Positions 6,488 through 7,805 of a stretch of 7,805 bases of DNA are shown one piece after another. Below the pieces are notes generated by a model. It saw only the letters and a program-made list of their open reading frames with translations. It made no database searches and was not told the DNA's origin. Within the stretch, counting starts at the first letter, position 1. Every line of letters starts with the position of its first letter. A program made the translations under genes and the position numbers. Source of the DNA: Dehalococcoidia bacterium (GTDB lineage Bacteria; Chloroflexota; Dehalococcoidia; UBA1151; UBA1328); contig JASLNQ010000097.1 of assembly GCA_030745955.1 (NCBI GenBank), positions 1 to 7,805 on the forward strand, read 5' to 3'.

Positions 6488-7024
6488 ATGAAGCAGTACA
6501 TCGTTATGTCGGGCGTGGGGAAAGACCGCGTTGGGATCGTCAACAGGATCGCACACGGAGTCGCGTCCGCCGGTGGGAATATTGAGATGCAGCGAGCAGC
6601 GAAATTGGCCGGGGATTTTGCGGTCATAATGCTGGTTTCTGTCGATGAAGATCAGACAGAGACTGGCACTGTAATCGACAGATTAAATAAACTCAGTACC
6701 CGGGATTTTGCTGTCACTGCCAGGAAAGCGTTTGATTTCGACGATAAGTCGGGAGAAAGCGCGATTCAGGCTGAACTGGCCGCCGAGGGAGCCGATCAGC
6801 CTGGCATCATCGATGCTGTAACGCTATTCCTCGTACAGAAGAACATCAGCTTGACCACGATGGATTACGACGTTGCGAACGCGCCGATGACCGGGACAAC
6901 ACTTCTGCAATTGAAGGCCAGATTGTCCATTCCCAACGATGTTGATGTTTCGGGTATCGAGAATGACCTGGCGGATCTGGAACGGGACTTAGGCATCCGT
7001 ATCACCGTTCGCATATCCACCTGA
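6488..7024 (+). CDS. Double ACT-domain protein, GcvR-like
   Basis: A 178-residue cytosolic protein with two ACT domains. The first is about residues 1-85 (SGVGKDRVGIVNRIAHGVASAGGN, the ligand-binding loop type D-R-x-G-I-V). The second is about 93-178 (EGADQPGIIDAVTLFLVQKNIS). This is the layout of GcvR, which in enterobacteria senses glycine and blocks the activator GcvA; it has no DNA-binding domain of its own. A good site GGGAGGA (6477-6483) precedes the ATG by 4 bases, and frame extensions further upstream overlap grdE and have no such site. It follows grdE by 83 bases without a clear terminator and probably shares its transcript. By inference it senses glycine or the reductase substrate and modulates a regulator or the enzyme. 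Confidence 0.88.
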   Translation: MKQYIVMSGVGKDRVGIVNRIAHGVASAGGNIEMQRAAKLAGDFAVIMLVSVDEDQTETGTVIDRLNKLSTRDFAVTARKAFDFDDKSGESAIQAELAAEGADQPGIIDAVTLFLVQKNISLTTMDYDVANAPMTGTTLLQLKARLSIPNDVDVSGIENDLADLERDLGIRITVRIST

Positions 7025-7081
7025 GGGGGCGGTTTGGCTTTACCCCATGTTCGCGTCATCTAGAAGGTTAGATTTCCGGGT

Positions 7082-7324
7082 TCATCCGGCCACTTCGACT
7101 CCCACCAATTTGATCTCAGCGAACTCGGCCAGAGCCAGGCCGTTCGGTGCGGGTTTGTCGAGTCCTCCGCTCCAGTAAACGACCATCGCTATGAGCAGAT
7201 AGCGATCGTTGCGTCGGGAATAAACGGAATCATCTTTCCCGCGGTAGGTCAATCCGCAGATCGCCGGAGTGGACTCAAACTCCCCTCTGTTCCAAACAAC
7301 TTCACGGAGGGGCGGTGGGTTCAC
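7082..7324 (-). CDS. Doubtful small reverse-strand ORF
   Basis: An 80-codon frame starting with GTG at 7324 and ending at TGA 7082-7084. The translation has a protein-like composition (PAICGLTYRGKDDSVYSR, LALAEFAEIKLVGVEVAG) but no family is recognised and no ribosome site precedes the GTG. The frame stays open for roughly 20 codons upstream without an ATG. It may be the C-terminal remnant of a degraded gene, or chance. Confidence 0.2.
   Translation of the reverse strand: MNPPPLREVVWNRGEFESTPAICGLTYRGKDDSVYSRRNDRYLLIAMVVYWSGGLDKPAPNGLALAEFAEIKLVGVEVAG
7180..7211. repeat. Long near-perfect inverted repeat (hairpin)
   Basis: ATCGCTAT (7185-7192) pairs perfectly with ATAGCGAT (7199-7206) around loop GAGCAG. 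After one C-C mismatch, CGAC (7180-7183) pairs with GTTG (7208-7211), one G-U included. It is followed by no T run. It could be an operator, an RNA structure, or a palindrome inside the doubtful reverse frame. Confidence 0.45.
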
Positions 7325-7482
7325 GCGGGCGATGTTGCCCGCTACTGCGTGCCGGGCTGAGCGTCTCGTTTGCGCGCGTTCTTCTGATCTGGTCTACTGC
7401 CGGGCGTTGAGTTGCTCCGAATGCGGTTCGAGGAATTATCGATCCCAATCCCAACGGCTGGTACCGTTGCGGAGCAGATGAA

Positions 7483-7805
7483 ATGCACAGCGGCCGGAAA
7501 GGTTCCCAATTGAAGATCACCAAAATCGAAACACTGGTTCTGGAAGAACTCGGTACGTTCGCCTGGGTTCAGGTACACACAGACACCGGCCTGGTCGGTC
7601 TCGGCGAGACAACTTTCCATCCGCACTCAGTGGCCGCTTTCGTGAAGGAGGTACTCGCCCCGGAGTTACTCGGTGAAAACCCTCTGGATATCGAGCGGCA
7701 CTGGCAAACGATGTACACGATGTCGCGTATGACCAGCAATCGAGGCGTCAATATGTGTGCGCTCTCCGCGGTTGACATGGCGCTCTGGGACATTTTCGGG
7801 CAGGC
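7483..7805 (+). CDS. Enolase-superfamily dehydratase/racemase, N-terminal part (runs off edge)
   Basis: About 107 residues of a mandelate racemase/muconate lactonizing enzyme-type protein. These enzymes abstract the alpha proton of a carboxylate, commonly dehydrating sugar acids. The visible part is the capping domain: KITKIETLVLEEL, WVQVHTDTGLVGLGETTFHPH, LGENPLDIERHWQTMY, then NMCALSAVDMALWDIFGQ, the usual entry to the barrel. It most resembles galactonate dehydratase-like members, but the catalytic barrel is outside the window, so substrate cannot be given. I chose ATG 7483 (GGAG at 7471-7474, 8 bases away). An in-frame TTG at 7510 with GGAAAGG at 7496-7502 would remove nine residues and start right at the family's usual KITKIETL, so it is a serious alternative. 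Confidence 0.9.
   Translation, partial: MHSGRKGSQLKITKIETLVLEELGTFAWVQVHTDTGLVGLGETTFHPHSVAAFVKEVLAPELLGENPLDIERHWQTMYTMSRMTSNRGVNMCALSAVDMALWDIFGQ

Larger units (their letters stand above)
7025..7482. other. Spacer between ACT-domain gene and enolase-superfamily gene
   Basis: No confident gene in 458 bases. It holds a 12-bp hairpin at 7180-7211 and a reverse-strand frame at 7082-7324, both listed separately. No clear promoter was recognised for the downstream gene. Confidence 0.4.

Noticed and set aside
1..7805. CRISPR arrays or long direct repeats
   Set aside because: No regularly spaced repeats were seen on reading the window.

Overview
The window looks like a piece of a moderately GC-rich (high fifties percent by eye) bacterial chromosome. 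A (TG)-rich gene style, a sulfatase, an enolase-superfamily enzyme and a selenoprotein of the glycine/betaine reductase family would fit an uncultured marine or host-associated lineage such as a Chloroflexota/SAR202-type bacterium. That assignment is only an inference; no phylogenetic marker is complete here.

Left part (1-1507) is a decayed mobile/tRNA region. An IS481-family DDE transposase starts at a TTG behind a perfect AAGGAG and carries the full catalytic triad, but an amber codon interrupts it at 893-895 while the same frame stays open for the C-terminal segment. The transposase coding end runs straight into a very tight tandem array of four tRNA units. The first is a tRNA-Ser(GCU) lacking its whole 5' part, apparently cut by the IS end. 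Then come a tRNA-Gln(CUG)-like and a tRNA-Leu(UAA)-like gene with broken acceptor pairs and no U33, and last one intact tRNA-Lys(CUU). Spacers are only 6, 1 and 3 bases.

Middle part: a 323-base stretch without a gene leads to a complete type I sulfatase (1831-3315) with a CTPAR formylglycine motif and no export signal. A 466-base non-coding stretch follows.

The main system is an apparent operon at 3782-7024. First comes a GrdB-family selenoprotein whose internal UGA (4832-4834) sits in a U-x-x-C-x-x-C motif followed by a perfect hairpin of the bacterial SECIS type. It overlaps by 8 bases (ATGCTTGA) a GrdE-family partner subunit. The third gene is a double-ACT-domain GcvR-like protein. The GrdE-like subunit lacks the conserved segment holding the cysteine that becomes the pyruvoyl group in known glycine, sarcosine and betaine reductases. 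The grdA, grdC, grdD and thioredoxin genes of the clostridial operons are not beside it. This suggests a non-canonical, possibly pyruvoyl-free, two-subunit selenoenzyme with an amino-acid-sensing companion, which is the most interesting content of the window.

Right part: a 458-base stretch without a confident gene contains a 12-bp hairpin and a weak reverse-strand reading frame. The 5' end of a mandelate racemase/muconate lactonizing enzyme (enolase superfamily) gene then runs off the edge.
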